NCBI GenBank assembly: GCA_963743015.1
Contig: CAVUOD010000016.1
Span: 1-64,000, forward strand
Direction: 5' to 3'
DNA from: CAVSRC01 sp963743015
GTDB lineage: Bacteria; Pseudomonadota; Alphaproteobacteria; Rhizobiales; Kaistiaceae
DNA length: 64,000 bases
Shown here: positions 1 through 8,403 of the stretch, piece by piece
How the letters are laid out: each line of letters starts with the position of its first letter
Position numbering within the stretch: the stretch's first letter is position 1
Made by a program: the position numbers and the translations under genes
The notes under the pieces: generated by a model
Database searches by the model: none
Seen by the model: the letters and a program-made list of their open reading frames with translations, nothing else
What the model was told of the DNA's origin: nothing

Positions 1-164
1 ACCAGCCCGAGTTCCACCGTGAAAGCCAGCGTGTTGCTGATGTTCAGCGGCGAAAGGAAATTGTGGTTGATCGACCAGAACACGAGGAGCTCGGCCGCCA
101 GGAGCACGAATGGCCCAAACTCGGGAGCGGCGATGAGGCGGGCGAGAACAGATCGTTTCTGCAC
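1..164 (-). CDS. Sugar ABC transporter permease, N-terminal part only (cut by window edge)
   Basis: Reading the minus strand from a GTG at 164 gives about 54 residues with a short basic N-terminus (VQKRSVLARL) followed by a hydrophobic segment and NHNFLSPLNISN, the typical start of RbsC/XylH-type inner-membrane permeases. The gene runs out of the window. It lies directly downstream of a periplasmic sugar-binding protein on the same strand, so it should be the channel subunit of that importer. GTG was chosen because the homologous region starts at once after it; an upstream start is possible. The family call rests on a short fragment. Confidence 0.6.
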   Translation of the reverse strand, partial: MQKRSVLARLIAAPEFGPFVLLAAELLVFWSINHNFLSPLNISNTLAFTVELGL

Positions 165-336
165 GTGACTTGCCGTCTGGATTGATGAGACGCTTCGTGC
201 CGGACGCATCATGCGCCGGTTCCAGCCGCCCCGTGGGGTGGACCTCCGCGGCGAGGAACTTTCGCCGCGGAGCCTGCATCGGATGGTGCCAGGCCGGGGA
301 TTTTCCGGCATGGCATCATGACATTCCCGCTCTCGG

Positions 337-1272
337 TTACTTCTTGCCCGACAGGATGTCGTCGTAGACCTGGGCGGTGTCCTTCTCGTAGAGCTTGCCG
401 GTGATCACGTCGAATTCCGGAGGAATGCCGCTGGCCGCCATCGCGGCGAGCGACAGGGCGACGTAGCTGGTTGCCTGCGGATCCTGCCACTGCGCGGCGT
501 TGACGTAGCCCTGCAGCACCTCCTGAGTCGTATCGAGCGAATTGCCCCAGCCGACCACCGGGATTTCGCCCGGCTTGACGCCGACCTGATCGAACACCCG
601 CTTGATGCTGCCGTCGACCAGATCGCCAAGCGCGATGATGGCCTTGATCTTATCCCGGTTGGTCGTCAGGTAATCGACCATGCGGTTGATCACCTCGGCC
701 TGGTCGAGGGTGGCGTCAGTGACTTCCCAGGTGATGTTGAGCGGCTTGAAAACGCTCGCGATGCCCTGCTCTTCCTGCACGCCGTAGGTAGCGCCGGGCA
801 CTTCGACCGGCATCCACACGAAGTCACCCGACTTCACCAGCTTGTGGTCGACGAGGTACTGGGCCCAATGGGTGCCGAACACCACGTTGTTGCCGCCGAC
901 ATAGGCGTTGAAGTTCGCCGAGGGGTCGGGGCTGTTGAAGTTGATGATCGGTATCTTGGCGTCGCGGGCTTCCTTGACGACCTGGACCAGGCTTCCCGGA
1001 TCAGGGCTCGTCGTCACGATGCCGTCGGCTCCGGCCGCGATGGCGGCGCGGATGGCTTCCTGCTGGGACGGCACGTCGCCGTTGTGGAACGACGTCTTGA
1101 CGTCCTGGCCGGTATCTTTCGCCCACATCTGCGCGCCCTGCAGGAAATAGGTCCACACCGGGTCGGCGGGCGATCCGTGAGAGACCCAATAGAACGTCTT
1201 GGCATAGGCGGCGGCCGGCAGCATCAGCGCTACAGCCAGCCCCAAGGCCAACAGTTTAAAATTTCTGAACAT
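337..1272 (-). CDS. Periplasmic sugar-binding protein of an ABC importer (RbsB/peripla_BP_4 type)
   Basis: 311 residues, usual for the family. A Sec signal peptide covers about residues 1-24 (hydrophobic core ALGLAVALMLPAAAYA, cleavage after AYA). The mature protein has the class I periplasmic binding fold: GADGIVTTSPDP and ARDAKIPIINFNSPDP are the usual segments that follow the sugar pocket. It should deliver a monosaccharide to the permease encoded downstream (window edge). The ATG has a strong purine-rich ribosome site (GGGAGGAAG). The LacI-type gene upstream on the same strand is the likely regulator. The sugar cannot be named from sequence. Confidence 0.88.
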   Translation of the reverse strand: MFRNFKLLALGLAVALMLPAAAYAKTFYWVSHGSPADPVWTYFLQGAQMWAKDTGQDVKTSFHNGDVPSQQEAIRAAIAAGADGIVTTSPDPGSLVQVVKEARDAKIPIINFNSPDPSANFNAYVGGNNVVFGTHWAQYLVDHKLVKSGDFVWMPVEVPGATYGVQEEQGIASVFKPLNITWEVTDATLDQAEVINRMVDYLTTNRDKIKAIIALGDLVDGSIKRVFDQVGVKPGEIPVVGWGNSLDTTQEVLQGYVNAAQWQDPQATSYVALSLAAMAASGIPPEFDVITGKLYEKDTAQVYDDILSGKK

Positions 1273-1487
1273 GTCCTTACTTCCTCCCTTTCATTTTCTC
1301 TCACCTGCACAATCCCGCCGCAGACGGGGATCACCCCTCTGGCGCCGGAATGCGCCTTACGAAACAAGCTCACGCGATCACACTGCGCTCACCTGTCCGA
1401 TTCTCAAACAACCTCCCAACGGCCGGCCCCCGGTGTTGCTGACGGGGCGCGGCCGATTTCTCTGCGCGCCGCCACTCGTCAATCCGA

Positions 1488-2594
1488 TCAGCCCACGGCC
1501 GGCTGAACGGCACCTGCCGATTGCCAGGTGAATTGCAGATCCGGAATATTCTCCTTGAAGATTGCCTGGATTCTGATCGGCGGGAGGTTCGGCTGGGCCT
1601 GGCCTCCTGCCGCCTGGATAAGCCACTCGACTGCTTCGCGCGCTTCGACGCGGGGATTCTGATCGATCGCCGCGTCCAGCGTTCCCGAGAGGAGAAAGCG
1701 CCGCGTATGTTCTGTCACCTCGTGGCAGATGAAGACAACCTGGCGCGTGCGGCCGGCCTCTTCGAGCGCCTTGGCGATGCCGCGATTGCCTCCGCCGATA
1801 TTGTAGATGCCGGCAAGGTCCGGATAGTTGCCAAGGAGCTTCCGGGCTTCCTGGTAGGCGCGGCCGGTGTCGTCCTCGATCTCGCGCAGCTCGACCACGG
1901 AAAGGTCCGGAAACGCTTCGTGAAGGATGTGGCGAAAGCCCATTTCGCGCTCTTCGTGCCCGCGATAGCTCAGGCTTCCCGCAAACAAGGCAACCTGGCG
2001 GCCGCCAGGCCGCACAAAACGTCCGAGCAGGTGCCCCGCCAGTCGCCCGGCGGCACGATTGTCGATGCCGACATAGCCGATGCGCGGGACATTGGAGATG
2101 TCCGAAACCATGGTCACCACCGGGACCCCGGCATCGACCACATCGCGGATCGCTTCGCGAACCGTAGGATGGTCGAGGGCAACAACGCCAATGCCCCTGG
2201 ACTGCGATTTCAGGCCAACCAGCGTGTCGGCGAGGGCATCTGGGTTGAAGCCTTCGATGACGTGAACACGAACCGTGGCGTCGTCGCTCCGCCATGCTCC
2301 GATGCGCCGCAGGTGCTCGGCGAGGACCGCCATGAAGGTGTTGGTGCCACCCGGCAGAATGAAGTCGATCGCGACCGCCTCCGACCGATTTGCCTCGCCG
2401 CGCCCGCTATCGTCCGACAGATAGCCGAGCCGCTGCGCGGCAGTGATGACCCGGTCACGCGTCCGCGCCTTTACGCCCGGTCGGTTGTTGATGGCCCGGT
2501 CGACCGTTGCCATGCTGACGCCGGCTGCCCGGGAAACCTCCTCCATCGTGATGCGGGCTGGCGCTGGCCGCTCGTGAACCGCACTCATCGGCAT
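1488..2594 (-). CDS. LacI-family transcriptional regulator
   Basis: DNA-binding regulator with an N-terminal LacI helix-turn-helix (ITMEEVSRAAGVSMATVDRA, then NNRPGVKARTRDRV) and a C-terminal periplasmic-binding-like sensor domain (GYVGIDNRAAGRLAGHLL). The open frame extends to 2702, but ATG 2594 is preferred: it has GGAG six bases upstream and puts the helix-turn-helix about 15 residues from the start, as in the family. It is upstream of and parallel to the sugar-binding protein gene, and divergent from the DUF4432/SDR/CoA-transferase genes, so it could control either or both. The effector is probably the sugar transported by its neighbours (inference). Confidence 0.85.
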   Translation of the reverse strand: MPMSAVHERPAPARITMEEVSRAAGVSMATVDRAINNRPGVKARTRDRVITAAQRLGYLSDDSGRGEANRSEAVAIDFILPGGTNTFMAVLAEHLRRIGAWRSDDATVRVHVIEGFNPDALADTLVGLKSQSRGIGVVALDHPTVREAIRDVVDAGVPVVTMVSDISNVPRIGYVGIDNRAAGRLAGHLLGRFVRPGGRQVALFAGSLSYRGHEEREMGFRHILHEAFPDLSVVELREIEDDTGRAYQEARKLLGNYPDLAGIYNIGGGNRGIAKALEEAGRTRQVVFICHEVTEHTRRFLLSGTLDAAIDQNPRVEAREAVEWLIQAAGGQAQPNLPPIRIQAIFKENIPDLQFTWQSAGAVQPAVG

Positions 2595-2986
2595 TCCGTT
2601 CTCCGGCCAACTTCTGCGGACCACGTCAGCTCGCTTCCCTGACGGCCTGTCTCGCCCTTCGACCGCTGCCTCGGTGCGCGGCGTCATCTGCATACCTATC
2701 AATACCTGAATTGATGGATTTCGACAACCCTACCGACGAATTCGATCACGAGCATGATTGCTTTGATCGGCTATATGACGAAAAACGCTTGACTTATCTG
2801 ATGTGAAACGATTGGTTGGCGCGATCGGTTTTGATGGTAATGCCCGGGATCATGGCGCCGCGCTTATGTCGGCGGCGCAGTCCGGTGCCGGCACCGGTGG
2901 TTCCGACCCGCACCGCCGAAGGGGCAGGAAAAGGCTCCTTGCCTAGCGTCGCGACGCCGTCGCGGCTGCGCACGTGGAACGGTCTG
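2595..2986. other. Divergent intergenic region between the LacI gene and the DUF4432 gene
   Basis: About 390 bases between divergent genes. AT content rises at 2700-2800, which is where promoters for both directions would be expected. Imperfect CG-centred inverted repeats occur near 2800-2835 (AAACGATTGG and a facing CGATCGGTTT). Such repeats would suit a LacI-type operator, but symmetry is poor and no promoter pair stands out. An in-frame extension of the DUF4432 gene to 2816 exists but its residues look non-coding. Confidence 0.35.
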
Positions 2987-4180
2987 ATGGTTGAGCTCTA
3001 TGGCCAGTCCCTATCGCGGCGCGAGGTGGCGCGGCGCTCCGGCATGCTGTCGCAGTTCGCCGGCGTGCGGCTCATGACCCTCGATGACGGGGTCGAACGC
3101 GGGATCCGGATGCTCGAGTTCCGCACCGGCACCGGCTTCCGCTTCACGGTTTTGGTCGACCGCGCGCTCGATGTCGCCGACTGCGAGTATCGCGGCGCCG
3201 CGATCGGCTGGCATTCGCCGTCCGGGTTCCGTCATCCCGGCCTTCACGAATATGAGGGCGAAAAGGGACTGGCCTTTCTGCGCTCCTTCTCAGGTCTCTT
3301 CGTGACCTGCGGCCTCGATCATATCCTCTTCATGCATTCTGAAGCCGCCCCCCAGTACCACTATCCGCACCGCCAGACGGTCGACAGTTCGATCCACGGA
3401 CGCATTGCATTCATCCCGGCGCGGCTGACCGGATACGGAGAACGGTGGGACGGTGAGGAATGCACGCTGTGGTGCGAAGGAGTCGTGCAGCAATCGACCG
3501 TCTTTGGCGAGGACCTCCACCTGCTGCGCCGGATCGAGGCAAAGGTCGGCGGCAATGAATTCGTCGTCAGCGATACCGTCGTCAACCACGGCTTCTATCG
3601 CACGCCGCACATGTTCCTCTACCACATCAACCTCGGCTATCCGGTGCTGGCGGAAGGCAGCCGCTACCTGGCGCCGATTCGCGAAACGGTATGGGCCAGC
3701 CACGCCGGTGACGGGTATCGCAGACAAGACGTCGGCTACCGGCGCCTGCCCGCCCCTCGGGCCGGGTTCGTGGAACAGGTGTGGCAGCACGCGATGGTGG
3801 CCGACGCGTCGGGCAAGGTCCCCGTCGCGCTCGTCAACGACGGATTCGATGACGGCCGCGGGCTCGGCTTCCTGGTTGAGACCAACCACGATGAGTTTCC
3901 CGCGCAGTTCGAATGGCAGAACCTGCAGGAGGGGCAGTACGCACTCGGCATCGAACCCTCGACCAATCACGTTCTGGGAGAGGCCTTCGCCAGAGAACGC
4001 GGCGAACTGATCTGGTTGGAGCACGGCGAAAAGAAGACCTACAGCACGCGCTTCGCGGTTCTCGACGGCCGGGCGGAGATCGCCGCGGCCGAGAAGCGGA
4101 TTGCTGCCATCGCTGCCCAACCGGAGGACGATTATCCCGAACCGACGGGCAGGTGGGAGCAGATCGAGGGACGCGGATAG
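2987..4180 (+). CDS. DUF4432 family protein (aldose 1-epimerase-like)
   Basis: About 397 residues. The galactose-mutarotase-like beta-sandwich family DUF4432 is recognised from segments such as FTVLVDRALDVADCEYRG, HGRIAFIPAR and LYHINLGYPVL. Members of this family bind or epimerise sugars or sugar acids in the cytoplasm; the substrate here is unknown. The frame is open from 2816, but the first 57 codons look like translated intergenic DNA and the ATG at 2987 precedes the conserved start. The stop abuts the ATG of the next SDR gene at 4181, which indicates one operon. Divergence from a LacI gene and a sugar ABC system supports a role in sugar catabolism. Confidence 0.75.
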   Translation: MVELYGQSLSRREVARRSGMLSQFAGVRLMTLDDGVERGIRMLEFRTGTGFRFTVLVDRALDVADCEYRGAAIGWHSPSGFRHPGLHEYEGEKGLAFLRSFSGLFVTCGLDHILFMHSEAAPQYHYPHRQTVDSSIHGRIAFIPARLTGYGERWDGEECTLWCEGVVQQSTVFGEDLHLLRRIEAKVGGNEFVVSDTVVNHGFYRTPHMFLYHINLGYPVLAEGSRYLAPIRETVWASHAGDGYRRQDVGYRRLPAPRAGFVEQVWQHAMVADASGKVPVALVNDGFDDGRGLGFLVETNHDEFPAQFEWQNLQEGQYALGIEPSTNHVLGEAFARERGELIWLEHGEKKTYSTRFAVLDGRAEIAAAEKRIAAIAAQPEDDYPEPTGRWEQIEGRG

Positions 4181-4945
4181 ATGACGCCGTTTGCGGATTT
4201 CTCCGGCAAGACAATCCTTTACACGGGGGCAGCGGGCGGCCTCGGCCAGACGACCACCCTGTCGTTCCTGGCCGCCGGCGCGACGGTCGTGGTGGTCGAC
4301 AACGATCAGGCCAAGATCGCCTCGCTGGTCGCGGCACGGGACCCGGCCACCGCCGAGCGCCTGGTCGTCGCCCCCCTCGATCTTGCAGATCTGGGTGAAC
4401 TGGCGCGCCAGCTGGAGGCGCTGTCCGGTCAGCTTGGCGGCTTCGACATCGTCATCAACAATGCGGCGATCTACCCCTCGAAACCGTTCGACGAATTCAC
4501 CATCGAGGAACATCAGGCTGTCCAGCGCGTCAATGTCGATGCCGGCGTCGTCTGCGTCCAAGTCGCGCTGCCGCATATGCGCGCGGCGCATTGGGGCCGG
4601 ATCATCAACGTCGCCAGCATCACCGCCTTTGGCGGCTGGTCACTCCTGTCGCCGTACGTCGCATCCAAGGGCGCGCTGATCGCGCTGGCGCGCGCATGGG
4701 CGCGCGAGTTCGGCAAGGACGGCATCACGTCGAACGCCATAGCGGCCGGAGCGTTTCCGACCGATGCCGAAAAGATTCATCCCGATCAGGAAGGCTACAA
4801 CCGCTTCATTCTCGAACACCAGGCCCTGAAGCGGCGCGGGCACCCGCAGGACATCGCCAACATCCTGATGTTTCTGGCCTCCGACTATTCCAGCTTCATC
4901 ACCGGTCAAACGATCAACATTGACGGCGGCTGGGTGATGCATTGA
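4181..4945 (+). CDS. SDR-family NAD(P)-dependent oxidoreductase
   Basis: 254 residues, classical short-chain dehydrogenase length. The nucleotide-binding motif TGAAGGLG is at 15-22, the structural NNAA at 93-96, and the catalytic Ser146, Tyr159 and Lys163 (YVASK) are all present. The C-terminus has the family TINIDGG. An acidic residue at the end of beta 2 (VVVVD40) favours NAD over NADP. It follows the DUF4432 gene without a gap and precedes a CoA-transferase, so it probably oxidises a sugar or sugar-derived hydroxy acid in the cytoplasm; the exact substrate is not deducible. Confidence 0.88.
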   Translation: MTPFADFSGKTILYTGAAGGLGQTTTLSFLAAGATVVVVDNDQAKIASLVAARDPATAERLVVAPLDLADLGELARQLEALSGQLGGFDIVINNAAIYPSKPFDEFTIEEHQAVQRVNVDAGVVCVQVALPHMRAAHWGRIINVASITAFGGWSLLSPYVASKGALIALARAWAREFGKDGITSNAIAAGAFPTDAEKIHPDQEGYNRFILEHQALKRRGHPQDIANILMFLASDYSSFITGQTINIDGGWVMH

Positions 4946-4970
4946 TCAACCCGGGCCGAAGAAGGCAAAA

Positions 4971-6161
4971 ATGAACATACTCAGCGGCTATCGCGTGCTC
5001 GACTGCTCCATTGCCATGGCGGGGCCCTTCGCCGCCCAGAGGCTTGGCGATCTCGGCGCCGACGTGATCAAGGTGGAACCGACCAAGGGCGAATGGCAGC
5101 GCCACACATCGGCGGGCGGCATCAAGGGCAACAAGATCAACGTCTCCTTCCTGTCGCTGAACCGCAACAAGCGTTCGCTCGCCATCGACCTCAAATCGCC
5201 CGAGGGGAAGGCGGTGTTGCTCGAGCTGGTGAAGACCGCCGACGTGTTCCTGCAGAACTACCGGCCGGGCGTGGCCAAGCGGCTGGGCGTCGACTACGAG
5301 AGCCTTTCGGCGGTCAATCCGCGCCTCGTCTATGTATCGATGTCGGGCTATGGCGAGGATGGTCCCTATCTCGACTGGCCGGGCCAGGATCTGATCGTGC
5401 AGGGGCTGTCGGGCGCGATGCTGTCGGCAGGCCGCGAAGGCGAACCGCCCAATCCGGCGGGCCAGTACATGGTCGATGCGGTCACCGCCTACAACGCGTT
5501 TGAAGGTGCGCTGGCCGGTCTGCTCCATCGCGAACGCACGGGCGAAGGGCAGAAGGTCGAGGTCAACATGCTCGACGCCATCATCGCGCTGCAGATGCAG
5601 GAACTGTCGGTGTTCACCGTCGGGCACAAGCCGCAAGTCCGCTCGGCCGAACCCCATGCGCATGTCTACATCCGCGCACCTTATGGCGCGTTCGCCACCA
5701 GCGACGGCTACATCATCGTCTCCTTCCCGCCTCTCAAGAAGCTCGGCGAGGTGATCGGCGAGCCGTCCTTTCTGACCATGGACGAAGAGGTGGACGGGTG
5801 GACCCGGCGCGACGAAATATACGCCAAGACGCGCGAGCGATTGACGGCCAAGACGACGGCGGAGTGGATGCGCCTGATGCGCGCGGCCGATATCTGGTGC
5901 GGGCCGGTCTACGGCTATGCCGAGCTCGTCGACGATCCCCAGGTCAAGCACAATGGCAGCTTCGTCGAATACGACCATCCGACCGAAGGCCATGTGAAGA
6001 CACCGGGCTTCCCCATCCGCTTTTCCAAGACGCCGTCACACGTCGAACGGGGAGCGCCGCTGACCGGCGAACACAGCCGCGATGTGCTGCGCGAAGCCGG
6101 CTACCAGGAAGCCGAGATCGACAGGCTGGTCGCTGCGGGCGTCGTGACCGCGGGCGGCTGA
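4971..6161 (+). CDS. CoA-transferase family III (CaiB/BaiF type)
   Basis: 396 residues, normal for family III CoA-transferases, which move CoA between carboxylic acids through an aspartyl-CoA anhydride. The catalytic aspartate is Asp169 in GQYMVDAVTAYNAFEGALA. N-terminal VLDCSIAMAGPFAAQRLGDLGADVIKVE follows the family pattern (LGDLGADVIKVE). The stop overlaps the ATG of the next gene by one base at 6161. It is encoded with an SDR, a binding-protein-fold protein and an enoyl-CoA hydratase, a set that would activate an acid to its CoA ester and then hydrate or dehydrate it. The acid is unknown. Confidence 0.9.
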   Translation: MNILSGYRVLDCSIAMAGPFAAQRLGDLGADVIKVEPTKGEWQRHTSAGGIKGNKINVSFLSLNRNKRSLAIDLKSPEGKAVLLELVKTADVFLQNYRPGVAKRLGVDYESLSAVNPRLVYVSMSGYGEDGPYLDWPGQDLIVQGLSGAMLSAGREGEPPNPAGQYMVDAVTAYNAFEGALAGLLHRERTGEGQKVEVNMLDAIIALQMQELSVFTVGHKPQVRSAEPHAHVYIRAPYGAFATSDGYIIVSFPPLKKLGEVIGEPSFLTMDEEVDGWTRRDEIYAKTRERLTAKTTAEWMRLMRAADIWCGPVYGYAELVDDPQVKHNGSFVEYDHPTEGHVKTPGFPIRFSKTPSHVERGAPLTGEHSRDVLREAGYQEAEIDRLVAAGVVTAGG

Positions 6162-7307
6162 TGGCACGGCGCTACGCGGGGCTGACCTGGGATCACCCGC
6201 GCGGCCATGCGGCGCTGAAGCGCATCGCTGCCGAGATCGCGCCGGCGCAGGGGGTGCAGATCGCGTGGGATGTGCAGCCGCTCCAGGGCTTCGAATCCAG
6301 TTCGATCGCTTCTCTTTGCGCGGACTACGATCTGGTGGTGCTGGATCATCCGCATATCGGGGAAGCCGTCAGGGCGGCGTGCCTGCAGCCCATCGAAACG
6401 TTGCTCGGCGAAGCAGAGCTGTCGGAAGTCGGCAGGCAGATGATCGGGCCTTGCCTGGAAAGTTACCGATATGCCGGTTCGACCTGGGCCTTGCCGCTCG
6501 ACGCGGCGGCGCAGGTCATGGCCTATCGGGCGGATTTGCTCGACGCCCCGCCGCCCGCCACCTGGTCCGAGATCGAGGTCGTTGCGCGCCACGGGGGTGT
6601 CGCGCTGTCGCTGGCCGGTCCGCACGCCATCCTCTGCCTGATGTCGATCGCGACGGCTCTCGGCGAGCCGCCGGCGACGCACGATGCGAGGCTGCTCGTC
6701 AGCGAGACGGTCGGCGTCGAGGCTTACCGGCTGCTGGCGGCGGTGAATCGCAATGCCGCGCCGGCCACCGCCGAACGCGATCCGATCGGCATCCTCGAGC
6801 ACATGGCATGCAGAGACGACGTCCGTCTCTGTCCGCTGATCTTCGGCTATGTCAACTACACCAGGCCCGGCGGCGCATGTCATGCCATCAGCTTTGCCGA
6901 TGCTCCGGCGATTGCGCCGGGCGGGATTCCCGGCTCGACCCTCGGCGGAGCAGGCATTGGCATCTCGTCGCGCTGCCGGGTCGGGCCGGAGCTTCTTGAC
7001 CATCTGCGTTGGCTGGTCGGCGACGGGGCACAGCGCGATCTTATCCCCCGCAACGATGGACAGCCCAGCCGACGGTCGGCCTGGCTTGACGACGCGGTCA
7101 ACGGCGATGCGGGCGGTTTCTACAAGGCCACCGCTGATGACGCTGGAGCACGCCTACGTCCGCCCGCGCTACGCCGGCTATGTCGCCTGGCAGCAGAAAG
7201 CGTCCGAATTCCTGCGCACGGCCCTGGCCGGCGGGTTCGCACCCCAGGCCGTCATCCGCGAGCTCAATTCCACCCATCGGCAATGCATTGGAGATCAGCA
7301 GCGATGA
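6161..7307 (+). pseudogene. Extracellular solute-binding-fold protein without signal peptide, frameshifted near 7131-7137
   Basis: With one extra base removed this gene encodes about 381 residues. It begins MARRYAGLTWDHPRG and has the family 1 solute-binding fold (ADYDLVVLDHPHIGEAV, YRADLLDAPPPATWSE, GGAGIGISS). There is no signal peptide, lipobox or membrane helix, so it should stay in the cytoplasm. The frame is lost after GFYKAT: residues LMTLEHAYVRPRYAGYV continue in the next frame and end at a TGA (7305-7307) that overlaps the next gene's ATG as ATGA. As given, the first frame instead reads on into the enoyl-CoA hydratase gene as an artificial fusion. The intact overlap shows that the two were separate, coupled genes. 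Whether the break is real or a sequence error is open. Confidence 0.7.
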
Positions 7308-8074
7308 GCGACAACATTCTCGTCGAACGCGACGGCCATGTCGGGATCATCACCATCAACCGCCCCGAGAAGCTCAATGCCATGACGCCGGAGATGGCCG
7401 ATGCCATGGTCGCCACGGTCAATGCCTTCAATGTCGACGACGACATTCGCTGCGTGATCCTCACCGGCGCCGGCGAGCGCGCGTTCTGTGCCGGCTCCGA
7501 CATCCGCATGCTGGACGACTACGACACGCCCTGGAACTTCCGCAACCGGCCCGACTATGGCGATGCCATCCGCGCACTGCTCAAGCCATCGATAGCGGCG
7601 GTCAACGGCTATGCTCTCGGCGGCGGGCTCGAAACGGCAATGAGCTGCGACATTCGCATTGCCTCGTCTTCCGCGAGCTTCGCCGCGCCCGAAATCAAGC
7701 TCGGCTGGATCGGCGGCGGCGGCATGGCGGTGAACCTGTCGCATGCCGTCGGGCCGTCCAATGCGGCGCTCATGATCATGACCGGCGATCCCATTGATGC
7801 GGCGACGGCGGAGCGCTGGGGCCTGGTTTCGCGCGTCGTGCCGCCGGGAGAGTTGATGCTGGAGGCAAAGAAGATCGCGGCAGTCATCGCCAGCCGTGCG
7901 CCGATCGCCGCCGAAACCGCGAAGCTGAATCTCCGCGCCGCCTGGGAAATGTCGATCGCCGATGCCATCGCTTATGAGCGCGACCTGCAGACCATCTGTT
8001 TTGCGACCGAAGATGCCCAGGAGGGGCGAGCGGCCTTCAAGGAGAAGCGCTCGCCTGATTTCCATCGACGGTAG
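7304..8074 (+). CDS. Enoyl-CoA hydratase/isomerase family protein
   Basis: 256 residues, the crotonase-fold length. The oxyanion-hole segments are visible as ERAFCAGSDIRML and VNGYALGGGLETAMSCD, and the acidic position in the active-site loop follows in APEIKLGWIGGGGM. ATG 7304 is chosen from the ATGA overlap with the preceding gene and the conserved start MSDNILVERDGHVGIITINR. It is expected to hydrate or dehydrate a CoA ester made by the CoA-transferase upstream. It closes the operon; the next gene points the other way. The CoA substrate is unknown, and family members also include isomerases and hydrolases. Confidence 0.9.
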   Translation: MSDNILVERDGHVGIITINRPEKLNAMTPEMADAMVATVNAFNVDDDIRCVILTGAGERAFCAGSDIRMLDDYDTPWNFRNRPDYGDAIRALLKPSIAAVNGYALGGGLETAMSCDIRIASSSASFAAPEIKLGWIGGGGMAVNLSHAVGPSNAALMIMTGDPIDAATAERWGLVSRVVPPGELMLEAKKIAAVIASRAPIAAETAKLNLRAAWEMSIADAIAYERDLQTICFATEDAQEGRAAFKEKRSPDFHRR

Positions 8075-8403
8075 GTGCGATTTGCCGCGGCGAAGATGAG
8101 TGCATTGCGACAGTCGGACGTTTGCGGCGTGCTCACCTGACCGCGCTACCCGAGATCGTCTCGGCACGTGGGCACGCGACGAGCGCCGTCACGTCGGCTA
8201 TTTGCTGAGGTGTAACGCACTCTTTGATCGAGCAGCCGGCGACCATCATCTCCTCGGTCTCGGCGAATGAAAGCCTCTTCTGCTGCGCCTCTCCTCGAGA
8301 ACGCGTCGGGTTCGGTCACCGGCAACAAGCCCCGGCAGGCGGAGGCAGTGCCGGCAGCCTCAACCCGAGCCCCGCAAGTCTTTGTTCGGGAAGTGAGAAG
8401 GGC
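8075..8403. other. Intergenic stretch between convergent genes
   Basis: 329 bases between the ends of the enoyl-CoA hydratase gene and the EgsA-like dehydrogenase gene. No ORF with coding character was found. A weak GC-rich inverted repeat (GCCCCGGCAGG region, 8328-8360) could act in termination, but it lacks a T-run. Confidence 0.4.

Noticed and set aside
6161..7307. Programmed ribosomal frameshift as an explanation for the break in the binding-fold gene
   Set aside because: There is no slippery heptamer or downstream structure at 7131-7137, and similar breaks occur in four unrelated genes of the window.
5798..8074. 758-residue ORF joining a CoA-transferase antiframe, the binding-fold protein and the enoyl-CoA hydratase
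   Set aside because: It starts inside the CoA-transferase gene in the wrong frame and continues into the hydratase only because of the frame break near 7133. The ATGA overlap shows two separate genes.
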